DNA of 64,000 nt from NCBI RefSeq assembly GCF_900172225.1, contig NZ_FWFO01000005.1, positions 1-64,000 on the forward strand. The letters run 5' to 3'. Below the pieces are notes generated by a model. That model was not told where the DNA came from. It did not search any database and saw only the letters and a list, made by a program, of their open reading frames with translations. The stretch comes from Falsiruegeria litorea R37. Its GTDB lineage: Bacteria; Pseudomonadota; Alphaproteobacteria; Rhodobacterales; Rhodobacteraceae. Of the stretch, positions 57,383-64,000 are shown piece after piece; positions within the stretch are counted from its first letter, which is position 1, and each line of letters opens with the position of its first letter. The position numbers and the translations under genes were made by a program.

Positions 57383-58053
57383 CTGCCAACAAAGGGTGCG
57401 TCGCTGCCCCAAAGCTGTTTCACACGCTGATCGCGACCACAGGCGTTGCGATAGGCCTTGTAGGCCGACGCCTGACGTTTGGGACCAAAGCGGGTAAAGA
57501 CCAGTTTCGAACCTTTGTAGTAATCCTGGTGATATTCCTCAGCCGGATAGAACGTGCTTTCGGACAGGATGGGCGTCACGACGTTCTGGCCCAATGCACT
57601 CTGTGCCTCGGCCTTGATTTTGTCTGCGAGGGTCTTTTCGCCCGAGTTAGAGACGAAAATCGCGGTGCGATAGCTTTCCCCGCGGTCGCAGAACTGACCG
57701 CCTGCATCTGTCGGATCAACCGAGCGGAAAAACATGGTCAAAAGCTGCTCGCGCGAGACTTTGGCGGGGTCAAACGTGATCTGCACCGCCTCATAATGTC
57801 CGGTTCCGCCTGCTGTCACTTGCTTGTAGGTCGGGTCCTTTGCCTTGCCGCCGGTATAGCCCGAGACGGCCTCGATCACGCCGGGGACGCTTTCGAAATC
57901 GGATTCGACGCACCAAAAGCATCCCCCGGCAACCGTCAGGGTTTCCGTACCCGCTGCCGAAGCCGCACCAACGCGCAGCAGCGAGGCGGCGGTAATCAGG
58001 ATCACAAGTGCGATCACTTTGAAGTCGGATTTCAGATCGTGGGTCAGGGTCAT
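57379..58053 (-). CDS. msrA: Peptide methionine-S-sulfoxide reductase MsrA, exported form
   Basis: The product is 224 residues. An N-terminal hydrophobic segment (about 12-35, ending VGAASAAG) looks like a signal sequence, so the enzyme should act in the periplasm. Active site GGCFWCVESDFE, then VSGYTGGKAKDPTY, GHYEAV and DPTDAGGQFCDRG are family blocks. It repairs methionine S-sulfoxide. AAAGGAG lies eight bases before the ATG at 58053. Confidence 0.92.
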   Translation of the reverse strand: MTLTHDLKSDFKVIALVILITAASLLRVGAASAAGTETLTVAGGCFWCVESDFESVPGVIEAVSGYTGGKAKDPTYKQVTAGGTGHYEAVQITFDPAKVSREQLLTMFFRSVDPTDAGGQFCDRGESYRTAIFVSNSGEKTLADKIKAEAQSALGQNVVTPILSESTFYPAEEYHQDYYKGSKLVFTRFGPKRQASAYKAYRNACGRDQRVKQLWGSDAPFVGS

Positions 58054-58160
58054 GGCAAATCTCCTTTGAGCACAGGCTGACAGTCGATTAATCACGCAGC
58101 AAGTCACTGTCATGTCAGGTCACGCCGAGGTGAGGGCAGGTGATCTGTGGTGACGGATTG

Positions 58161-58799
58161 TTACCGCCTTTCCAGCAACCAGGCTTGTTCTTGCGCCGGG
58201 GCAACACCCTTGAGTCCGCCAGGGATGTCATGGGTGAACAACAGCGTCTTGGTGTATCTGCCCCCGTACATTGCCTTGATCTGGCCTTCAGGCACCGAAA
58301 ACGGCGGACCCGCAATCAGGCTTTGGTCATAATCGAACGAGATGACGAACTGCCGCGCTTGGTCGGTGATATTGGCCAGATGTGCGACGTATCTGGCGCG
58401 CATATCATCCGGCAACGCAACCATGGCAGCGCGGTCGTGGGTAAGGTCGACGGGGCCAAGCTGTTCGGGGTTAATGTCAAAGACATCGCCAACAAATACA
58501 TCCAGATCCGGCGCCTTGAAATGTTTCAGGGTGCCCAAATCCTTAACCTCTGGTGTGAACCCCAGATCGTCGAACAATTGGCGGATTGCGATTTCACTCA
58601 GTTCTGCTGCGACGACGCGGTAACCTTTGGACAGCAACCAACCGATGTCGCGGGTTTTGCCGCACAGGGGCACAAAGACCCGAGAGCCTTGGGGCAGGGG
58701 CGCGGCGTCAATAAACTTGACCAGCAGATGGTGCGCATCCACTTGATGCCAGCCCAGGCGATTTTCTTCCCAGCGGTTGATCCAGAAACTGCGGTCCAT
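58161..58799 (-). CDS. Thiopurine S-methyltransferase family protein
   Basis: The product is 212 residues. FWINRWEENRLGWHQ, VFVPLCGKTRDIGWL (SAM site) and VVAAELSEIAIRQLF mark the bacterial TPMT family, which methylates thiols or selenium and tellurium compounds. AAGGCTGGA precedes the ATG. Substrate not inferable. Confidence 0.88.
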   Translation of the reverse strand: MDRSFWINRWEENRLGWHQVDAHHLLVKFIDAAPLPQGSRVFVPLCGKTRDIGWLLSKGYRVVAAELSEIAIRQLFDDLGFTPEVKDLGTLKHFKAPDLDVFVGDVFDINPEQLGPVDLTHDRAAMVALPDDMRARYVAHLANITDQARQFVISFDYDQSLIAGPPFSVPEGQIKAMYGGRYTKTLLFTHDIPGGLKGVAPAQEQAWLLERR

Positions 58800-58940
58800 T
58801 CCAGCCTTCCTTTGTGATTGTCTGACGCAGATGGAATGCGGAACCGCGTGCCGTCAAGGGACCCCAGCATTCCGATTGCAATGCGCGTCAATTCGGCGTT
58901 TGGTGCGGAGACAGGCAATCACCAATCTATCGAGGGCAGA

Positions 58941-59654
58941 ATGCGTATAGCGATGTGGTCTGGTCCGCGGAACCTTTCGACGGCCATGATGTACAGCTTT
59001 GGCGCGCGCACCGACTGCGCCGTCGTGGATGAGCCATTTTATGCGGCCTATCTGCAGATGACCGGGCTGGACCACCCTATGCGAGAGGAGATCCTGACCT
59101 CGCAACCCCAAGACCCGGCGCAGGTGGCGTCAGCTTTGGTTGGTCCGACCCCGGGCGCGCGGCCGGTCTGGTATCAAAAACACATGACCCAACACATGAT
59201 CCCCGGTGTTCCGCGCGACTGGATGCGCAAGGTGCGCAATGTGTTCCTGATCCGCCACCCGGCGCGGGTGATCGCCAGCTATGCGGCCAAACGCGAGAAC
59301 CCGACGCTGGATGACATCGGGTTCTGGCAACAGGCCGAGTTGTTTGATGAGGTGCAGGGGTGGGGCGGTGATCCGGTGGTGATCGATAGCCACGACATCC
59401 GTGATGATCCGGCAGGCATGCTGGAACGGTTGTGCGTTGCGATTGATCTGCCGTTTTCGCCCGAAATGCTTGGTTGGCCACAGGGCGGGCATCCACAGGA
59501 CGGGGTCTGGGCGTCGCATTGGTACGGCGCGGTCTGGCGCAGCACCGGATTTGCCGAGCCCGAAGAGGGCTTGCCCGAGGTACCGGAGCATTTGCAGCCC
59601 GTGTTACAGGCAGCGCTGCCGTTTTATGAGAAGATGAAGGCGATAAAAATCTAG
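58941..59654 (+). CDS. Sulfotransferase-like protein
   Basis: The product is 237 residues. The N-terminus RIAMWSGPRNLSTAMMYSFGAR resembles a PAPS-binding 5'-phosphosulfate loop, and FLIRHPARVIASYAAKR resembles the 3'-phosphate block, as in sulfotransferase-fold proteins. The substrate is unknown and catalysis not certain. ATG at 58941 has GAGGGC upstream; an in-frame extension lacks a ribosome site. It is divergent from the TPMT gene. Confidence 0.75.
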   Translation: MRIAMWSGPRNLSTAMMYSFGARTDCAVVDEPFYAAYLQMTGLDHPMREEILTSQPQDPAQVASALVGPTPGARPVWYQKHMTQHMIPGVPRDWMRKVRNVFLIRHPARVIASYAAKRENPTLDDIGFWQQAELFDEVQGWGGDPVVIDSHDIRDDPAGMLERLCVAIDLPFSPEMLGWPQGGHPQDGVWASHWYGAVWRSTGFAEPEEGLPEVPEHLQPVLQAALPFYEKMKAIKI

Positions 59655-59941
59655 TTTGATTGCCCTAGCCGCACACACAACATTTCGTACTTTCTGCCAG
59701 CGTGGGTAGATATATTGTGCATCAACACCAAAAAAGACTCGACTCTCAATGCGGGACTCGGAATCATAAGGGCACCTACTCGCTCAAGTAGGTGCCCAAG
59801 ACTGCCGTAGACGACAGCCAGTCCTGTTAAGACACTGTGACGATCACAGTTTTGGTTTCTTTCGTCAAGCATGATGCGGCGTCCTAATCGTATCCGGCAA
59901 TGATGCCGGGTGCGATACTCTGCTGATGAAAGGATTTGAAC
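59655..59941. other. Hairpin-rich spacer before the DUF1508 gene
   Basis: No coding gene seen. GGGCACCTACT (59770-59780) pairs with AGTAGGTGCCC (59787-59797), an 11-bp perfect stem with a 6-base loop. ACTGTGA-CGA-TCACAGT (59834-59850) is followed by TTTTGGTTTCTTT, a plus-strand terminator. CCGGCA-ATGA-TGCCGG near 59900-59914 is a leader hairpin of the next gene. A small RNA ending near 59860 is possible. Confidence 0.45.
59834..59862 (+). terminator. Intrinsic terminator in the spacer
   Basis: Seven-base-pair perfect stem ACTGTGA/TCACAGT with a CGA loop and a T-rich tail. It lies 180 bases past the sulfotransferase stop, rather far for that gene. Confidence 0.65.
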
Positions 59942-60121
59942 ATGTACTTTGTTCTATTCAAAGACGTCGCTGGTTATTGGCGTTGGACGCTTAAGGCATC
60001 CAATCACGAGCCAATTGCAGTATCGTCAGAAAGCTATGTCCGAAAATCGGACGCCGAATACTCCATTCGGCTTGTAAAGTCTGCAAGCAATGCTCCGGTC
60101 TATGACCGCGCCGCAGCCTAA
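59942..60121 (+). CDS. DUF1508 (YegP-like) small protein
   Basis: The product is 59 residues, a single DUF1508 repeat: FKDVAGYWRWTLKASNHEPIAVSSESY then IRLVKSAS. YegP proteins usually carry two such repeats; this has one. Function unknown. AAAGGATT lies seven bases before the ATG and a terminator follows at once, so it is a monocistronic gene. Confidence 0.85.
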   Translation: MYFVLFKDVAGYWRWTLKASNHEPIAVSSESYVRKSDAEYSIRLVKSASNAPVYDRAAA

Positions 60122-60129
60122 GAAAGAAG

Positions 60130-60152
60130 AGGGCCATCTGCTCGGCCCTTTT
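60130..60152 (+). terminator. Terminator after the DUF1508 gene
   Basis: AGGGCC pairs with GGCCCT around ATCTGCTC, followed by TTTT. It may also serve the convergent SCP2 gene. Confidence 0.75.
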
Positions 60153-60155
60153 CAC

Positions 60156-60440
60156 TTAACCCAAAAGCGATCCCAGTTTCATCGCAACACCCATATTACC
60201 CGAGATCTTGAGCTTGCCCATGGCCACGCCCGTCATCGGGTTCAGCTTGCCGGTGAGCAGTTTGACCAGGTTGTCTTGACTGATGCGGATGGTGCAGTCG
60301 GTATCACGGTCCTGAGTGGTTGCGGTGTTGTCGGCCAGAACGATCACGCCGTCGTCACCACAGTCAAATTTCAGCGAGCCATCAAAGCTTTTGTCCGACA
60401 GTCCCGATTGAATGCGGTTTGCGATCTCTTGCAGTGCCAT
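60156..60440 (-). CDS. SCP2 sterol-binding-domain protein
   Basis: The product is 94 residues, a lone SCP2 domain: DGSLKFDCGDDGVIVLAD, DTDCTIRISQDNLVKLLTGKLNPMTGVAMGKLKISGNMGVAMKLGSLL. Such proteins bind lipids or acyl chains in a hydrophobic tunnel; the bacterial ligand is unknown. AGGAGG lies before the ATG at 60440. Confidence 0.88.
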   Translation of the reverse strand: MALQEIANRIQSGLSDKSFDGSLKFDCGDDGVIVLADNTATTQDRDTDCTIRISQDNLVKLLTGKLNPMTGVAMGKLKISGNMGVAMKLGSLLG

Positions 60441-60589
60441 TTTGTCCTCCTGGTTCGGACCGATTATCGGGTGCGGGGACAGGGGCGCGCAATGATGACG
60501 TAGCAGGAGTTGCGCGGCTGATTGAGGTAAATTTGCACGAATTGCGCAGGTAAAAGCCGACCCGTGCAGGGACGGCATGACATCCTGGG

Positions 60590-60620
60590 GTGTTTTGAGT
60601 AATCTATATCTACAAAACAC
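60590..60620. promoter_or_regulatory. Inverted repeat flanking a -10-like sequence upstream of the Hint gene
   Basis: GTGTTTTG (60590-60597) and CAAAACAC (60613-60620) are perfect inverted copies 15 bases apart, enclosing CTATATC. The spacing puts the half-sites about two helical turns apart, as for a dimeric regulator. Forty bases downstream is the start of the Hint-acyltransferase pair. Confidence 0.4.
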
Positions 60621-60661
60621 TATTCAGCGCCTGAAAACAGGTGCGATCGAGCAGGTTCAAG

Positions 60662-61612
60662 ATGGGTTACAACATCTCTGATGTTGGTGGTCAGGCCACC
60701 GACGGCGTTGACGTATGGAATGCGACGCTGGATCTGAGTTTGTCGAACGCCACGACGGTCAGCGGCGACTTCGATGTGGTCTCGTTGTTTTCGGGGGCGT
60801 CCTTAGGCGAAGCTACGGGCGGCTACAGCTTTTCGGCGCTATCCAATCCGTCTTTGGGAACGCTGGATTTCAATGAAACAACAGGCACCTATACGTTTAC
60901 CGTGGACTGGGGCGCCGTTCTGGCGACCGGGGCGGATCAGGTCGTCAGCTTTACCGTTACGGGCACGTCGGGTGGCAGTTCCGATACAGACACGGTTGTC
61001 ATCAACCTGCTCATCTGCGTTGCGCAGGGAACTTTGATCCAGACCACCAAGGGACCGGTCAGGGTCGAGGCTTTGGGCTGCGGTGATCTGGTAGAAACGC
61101 TTGATGCTGCTCCACAAGCTGTACGGTGGATCGGTTCGCGCAAGCTTTCGGTGGCCGAACTTATTCTGGACGAAACCAAGCGCCCCATTGTTTTCGAACC
61201 CGGCTCATTGGCCGAGGGTGTGCCCGAGCGCGAGTTGAGTGTCTCACCCCAGCATCGGATGTTCTTGCAGGGATGGCAGGCGCAGTTGCTGTTCGGAGAA
61301 GACCAGGTCTTGGTGCCTGCCAAAAGCCTGGTGAACGGATCTTCGATTCGACAAGCGGATGTGACCGGAGAGGTAGAGTATTTTCACCTGCTGTTCGACG
61401 AACATCAGATCATCTTTACCGAAGGGGCGCCAACCGAGAGTTTCCATCCGGGCGCCTACACATTGTCCGAGTTGGATGAGGCCGTGCGGGATGAGCTGTT
61501 TGCCCTGTTCCCCGAATTGCAGTCCGACGATGGCTATGGCGAAACGGCGCGTACAGCATTGCGCCCGTGGGAGGCGACCCTGCTTTCCCACACGATGGAG
61601 CAGTTTGCGTGA
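60662..61612 (+). CDS. Hint-domain (hedgehog/intein-type) protein
   Basis: The product is 316 residues. Residues 1-115 form a Ser/Thr/Gly-rich beta region resembling cadherin/Ig-like repeats of secreted RTX-type proteins. A Hint domain starts at C119 (CVAQGTLIQTTKGPVRVEAL), with block B SPQHRMFL and a later FHLLFDEHQIIF. Such proteins are frequent in Rhodobacteraceae; they may self-process, and the role is unsettled. No signal peptide is seen, consistent with type I secretion. ATG at 60662 has CAGG at 6 bases; an earlier GTG at 60641 is possible. The stop overlaps the acyltransferase start (GTGA). Confidence 0.85.
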   Translation: MGYNISDVGGQATDGVDVWNATLDLSLSNATTVSGDFDVVSLFSGASLGEATGGYSFSALSNPSLGTLDFNETTGTYTFTVDWGAVLATGADQVVSFTVTGTSGGSSDTDTVVINLLICVAQGTLIQTTKGPVRVEALGCGDLVETLDAAPQAVRWIGSRKLSVAELILDETKRPIVFEPGSLAEGVPERELSVSPQHRMFLQGWQAQLLFGEDQVLVPAKSLVNGSSIRQADVTGEVEYFHLLFDEHQIIFTEGAPTESFHPGAYTLSELDEAVRDELFALFPELQSDDGYGETARTALRPWEATLLSHTMEQFA

Positions 61613-62127
61613 GCGTCCTGGTGGACAGCCATGGGAACCCGCTTCCTGATCACGAAGCCCCATCAGCGGACAGGTTACGCGTGTACGGTGACTTTTCGTT
61701 TCTGGCGTTGCGAAGTGCGCGCCATTCCAGGATGAGCGTTGCGACCCTGCGGACCTACATGGAGCCGCCCATCGTGTCCGGGCAATTCCGTATCTTTCGC
61801 TTTGATGATGTGCCCCGTGCGATGTTCACCTGGGGTTGGCTGGGCCCAGAGGCAGAGCGCAAGCTGATCACAGGGCAACCGCTGGAAACGGCGGATTGGA
61901 CATCGGGTGATCATCTTTGGATCATAGATCTGATTGCACCTTACAAAGGGCTCACGGCGCAGATTGTCCGGTGGATCATGGTGCGCGGAAATTTTTCTGA
62001 GCGCGATTTCTATTTCCGCCGGGTAGGTGGGGAAAACGAAACACGCCGGATCGTCCACATCGATTTTGATGCTGATCGTTTGTCCCGCGTATACACGGAC
62101 GCCAAGTATCTGGAGCGCTTGGGTTAG
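61609..62127 (+). CDS. HlyC-type toxin-activating lysine acyltransferase
   Basis: The product is 172 residues. It shows the HlyC/TACT pattern: LRSARHSRM with the candidate catalytic His (H39), YMEPPIVSGQFRIF, FTWGWLGPEAERKL, and DWTSGDHLWIIDLIAPY with the catalytic Asp (D107). Known members transfer acyl chains from acyl-ACP to lysines of RTX toxins. Start GTG 61609 overlaps the Hint gene stop, so the Hint protein is the likely partner or substrate; no RTX toxin gene is in the window. Confidence 0.85.
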   Translation: MSVLVDSHGNPLPDHEAPSADRLRVYGDFSFLALRSARHSRMSVATLRTYMEPPIVSGQFRIFRFDDVPRAMFTWGWLGPEAERKLITGQPLETADWTSGDHLWIIDLIAPYKGLTAQIVRWIMVRGNFSERDFYFRRVGGENETRRIVHIDFDADRLSRVYTDAKYLERLG

Positions 62128-62148
62128 CCAGCTCCTGTTTCCAAAAGA

Positions 62149-62178
62149 AAATGCCCGCCGTTGTTTCGGCGGGCATTT
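62149..62178. terminator. Bidirectional terminator between acyltransferase and argG
   Basis: AAATGCCCGCCG (62149-62160) pairs perfectly with CGGCGGGCATTT (62167-62178). The minus strand continues TTTTCTTTT, serving argG; the plus side serves the acyltransferase. Confidence 0.85.
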
Positions 62179-62206
62179 CGATGTCTGGTTGGTTCTTTGC
62201 TGATGC

Positions 62207-63433
62207 TTAGCTTTTGACCCGCTTGTCGCGCGCGGCCAGCAGCTTGAGCCGCAGGGCGTTCAGCTGGATGAAACCAGCTGCGTCGGTCTGATCATATGCA
62301 CCTGCGTCTTCTTCGAACGTCACGTGCGCCTCGGAATACAGTGAGTGCTCGGACCAGCGGCCCACACAGGTGGCCGAACCCTTGTACAGCTTGATGCGAA
62401 CGGTGCCGGTCACATGGGTTTGCGAGGCGTCGATGGCGGCCTGCAGCATCTCGCGCTCGGGCGAGTACCAGAAGCCGTTATAGATCAGCTCGGCGTACTT
62501 CGGCATCAGTTCGTCTTTCAGATGCATCGCGCCGCGGTCCATGGTGATGGATTCGATGCCGCGATGCGCCTCGAGCAGGACGGTGCCGCCGGGGGTTTCA
62601 TAGATGCCGCGCGACTTCATACCGACAAAGCGGCCTTCGACCAGATCCAGACGGCCAATGCCGTGCTTGCCGCCGTATTCGTTCAGCTTGGTCAGGATGG
62701 TGGCCGGGCTCATCGCCTCGCCATTGATGCTGACCGCGTCGCCTTTTTCGAAACCAATCTCGATGAACTCGGGCTCGTTCGGCGCGTCCTCGGGGTGGAC
62801 GGTGCGCTGATAGACGTAATCGGGCGCGGCAACGGCCGGATCTTCCAGAACCTTACCCTCGGACGAGGTATGCAGAAGGTTGGCATCGACCGAGAAGGGG
62901 GCCTCGCCGCGTTTGTCCTTGGCGACGGGAATCTGGTTCTGCTCGGCAAATTCCAACAGTTTGGTGCGCGAGGTCAGATCCCATTCACGCCAGGGCGCGA
63001 TCACCTTGATTTCGGGGTTCAGGGCATAGGCCGCCAGCTCAAAGCGAACTTGATCGTTGCCCTTGCCGGTTGCGCCGTGTGCGACCGCGTCGGCGCCGGT
63101 TTGTTCGGCAATCTCGACCAGACGTTTCGAAATCAGCGGGCGCGCGATCGAGGTGCCCAGCAGATACAGACCCTCGTACACCGCATTGGCGCGGAACATC
63201 GGGAAAACGAAATCGCGCACGAATTCCTCACGGACATCTTCGATAAAGATGTTCTCGGGCTTGATGCCCAGCAGTTCGGCCTTTTGGCGGGCGGGTTCCA
63301 GCTCTTCACCCTGACCCAGATCGGCGGTGAAGGTGACGACCTCACAACCATACTCGGTCTGCAGCCATTTCAGGATGATCGAGGTATCAAGGCCACCGGA
63401 ATAGGCCAGGACAACTTTCTTGGGCGCGGACAT
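62207..63433 (-). CDS. argG: Argininosuccinate synthase
   Basis: The product is 408 residues. Condenses citrulline and aspartate with ATP in arginine synthesis. ATP-PP motif [17 protein letters not shown], then [32 protein letters not shown] and the C-terminal block with [14 protein letters not shown]. The ATG at 63433 is preferred (GGGGA eight bases upstream); the ATG two codons earlier is too near the site. Confidence 0.97.
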   Translation of the reverse strand: MSAPKKVVLAYSGGLDTSIILKWLQTEYGCEVVTFTADLGQGEELEPARQKAELLGIKPENIFIEDVREEFVRDFVFPMFRANAVYEGLYLLGTSIARPLISKRLVEIAEQTGADAVAHGATGKGNDQVRFELAAYALNPEIKVIAPWREWDLTSRTKLLEFAEQNQIPVAKDKRGEAPFSVDANLLHTSSEGKVLEDPAVAAPDYVYQRTVHPEDAPNEPEFIEIGFEKGDAVSINGEAMSPATILTKLNEYGGKHGIGRLDLVEGRFVGMKSRGIYETPGGTVLLEAHRGIESITMDRGAMHLKDELMPKYAELIYNGFWYSPEREMLQAAIDASQTHVTGTVRIKLYKGSATCVGRWSEHSLYSEAHVTFEEDAGAYDQTDAAGFIQLNALRLKLLAARDKRVKS

Positions 63434-63574
63434 CAGCATTTCCCCTTAAACGTATGACGTCTGGCCCCTAGCGGTTTTTCTGCGCGGGGGCAAGTTGTGT
63501 GCTGTGTCGCAGGCGTGTAGAAAGATGAGCAACAGGCAAGTGATACAAGTATTGATTGAGGAGCAGGGCACACC

Positions 63575-64000
63575 ATGATGGGTTGGCGCATTTTCAAACA
63601 CTCGGTGCAGATGGTTCTGCGGAACTTTCAGCAAGCGTTGCAGATCGCGCTTGTGCCGGGTGTGATCGGGATGGCGCTGTTGATCGGGTTGGCGATGGTG
63701 ACCGGGACCTGGGACAGTTTGCAAGCGCCTGTGTCTGATCTGAATCCCGGATCAACGGACACCGATCTAGGTGGTTTAGGCGCGTTTGGCATCTCTGCCA
63801 TGCTGATCATCTGGACGATTTCGTTCTGGATCGTCGTAACCTGGCACCGGTACGTTTTGCTCGAAGAGATGCCAAAGGGTTGGTTGCCACCATTTCGGGC
63901 GGACCGTGTTCTGGCGTATACTGGGCTTTTCCTGATGTTGGGACTGATCGCCATGGTCGCTATGTTCCCATTTGGTATCTTGCTGGGGGTTATGGGACAG
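63575..64000 (+). CDS. Membrane protein, cut by the window end
   Basis: Translation from ATG 63575 (or 63578) stays open for 142 codons to the last base, so the gene is incomplete at its 3' end. It begins MMGWRIFKHSVQMVLRNF and shows three hydrophobic segments (about 23-43, 68-88 and 115-140). The second is followed by WHRYVLLEE, a pattern I associate with uncharacterised Rhodobacteraceae integral membrane proteins. GAGGAGC lies upstream. Divergent from argG. Function not recognised. Confidence 0.75.
   Translation, partial: MMGWRIFKHSVQMVLRNFQQALQIALVPGVIGMALLIGLAMVTGTWDSLQAPVSDLNPGSTDTDLGGLGAFGISAMLIIWTISFWIVVTWHRYVLLEEMPKGWLPPFRADRVLAYTGLFLMLGLIAMVAMFPFGILLGVMGQ

Noticed and set aside
59651-59872. 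73-codon minus-strand open frame in the spacer
   Set aside because: No ribosome site, and it crosses strong hairpins; better explained as structured non-coding DNA.

Overview
The window reads as chromosomal DNA of an alphaproteobacterium of the Rhodobacteraceae (Roseobacter group; a Ruegeria-like genome is my best guess). The grounds are the divergent regB / senC-regA redox cluster with a GGLxNPF-type RegB, the tsaE-amgK-murU-addB-addA-trxA run, the gene order maf-aroE-coaE-dnaQ beside secB next to a DnaA-box-rich spacer, the mnmE-mnmG-rsmG-parA-parB run with consensus parS sites, and GC-rich codon use. No phage, integrase, transposase, CRISPR array or plasmid module was seen. This is a core chromosome segment that includes the replication origin.

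Layout. 1-900: spacer with tRNA-Thr(CGT) and a frameshifted small membrane gene. 904-4589 (minus): hemD, a Mic60/mitofilin homologue carrying a 20-copy hexanucleotide (Glu-Thr) repeat, and hemY. 4677-7858 (plus): tsaD, gpsA, YciI-like, EVE and DUF1761 genes. 7859-13260: DUF2853, DUF899, ahcY with a structured leader, a small secreted protein, an HD hydrolase and a family 61 glycosyltransferase; a candidate small RNA lies at 7859-7963. 13271-16022: regA and senC (minus), regB (plus). 16106-26479: a DivL-like PAS protein, tsaE, amgK, murU, addB, addA (mostly start/stop overlaps) and trxA. 26702-30440: two Lin0512 paralogues, DUF1127, hslV, a DM13 protein and hslU. 30494-39089: an esterase, an MFS transporter, smr-mltA-tim44, fxsA, secB, then dnaQ, coaE, aroE and maf reading away from the origin.

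39090-39496 is the proposed oriC: one perfect and several near-perfect DnaA boxes, an AT-rich stretch and a CtrA-like site. To its right lie hemJ, rho, mnmE, mnmG, rsmG, parA and parB. Three perfect 16-bp parS sites are embedded in the mnmG start and twice in rsmG. Origin and centromere are thus about 3-6 kb apart, as expected for ParABS segregation.

46859-58799 holds housekeeping genes: DUF454, hemW, rdgB, rph, the hrcA-grpE heat-shock pair, mutS, maeB, a PfkB sugar kinase, msrA and a thiopurine-methyltransferase-like gene. The last part (58941-64000) is more accessory: a sulfotransferase-like protein, a hairpin-rich spacer, DUF1508, an SCP2 protein, a Hint-domain protein coupled to an HlyC-type lysine acyltransferase, argG and a membrane protein cut by the window end.

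The most notable observations are the origin/parS architecture with protein sequence dictated by parS, the slippage-prone repeat in mic60, a Shine-Dalgarno-sequestering leader on ahcY, an orphan terminator plus promoter suggesting a small RNA at 7.9 kb, and the Hint plus acyltransferase pair.
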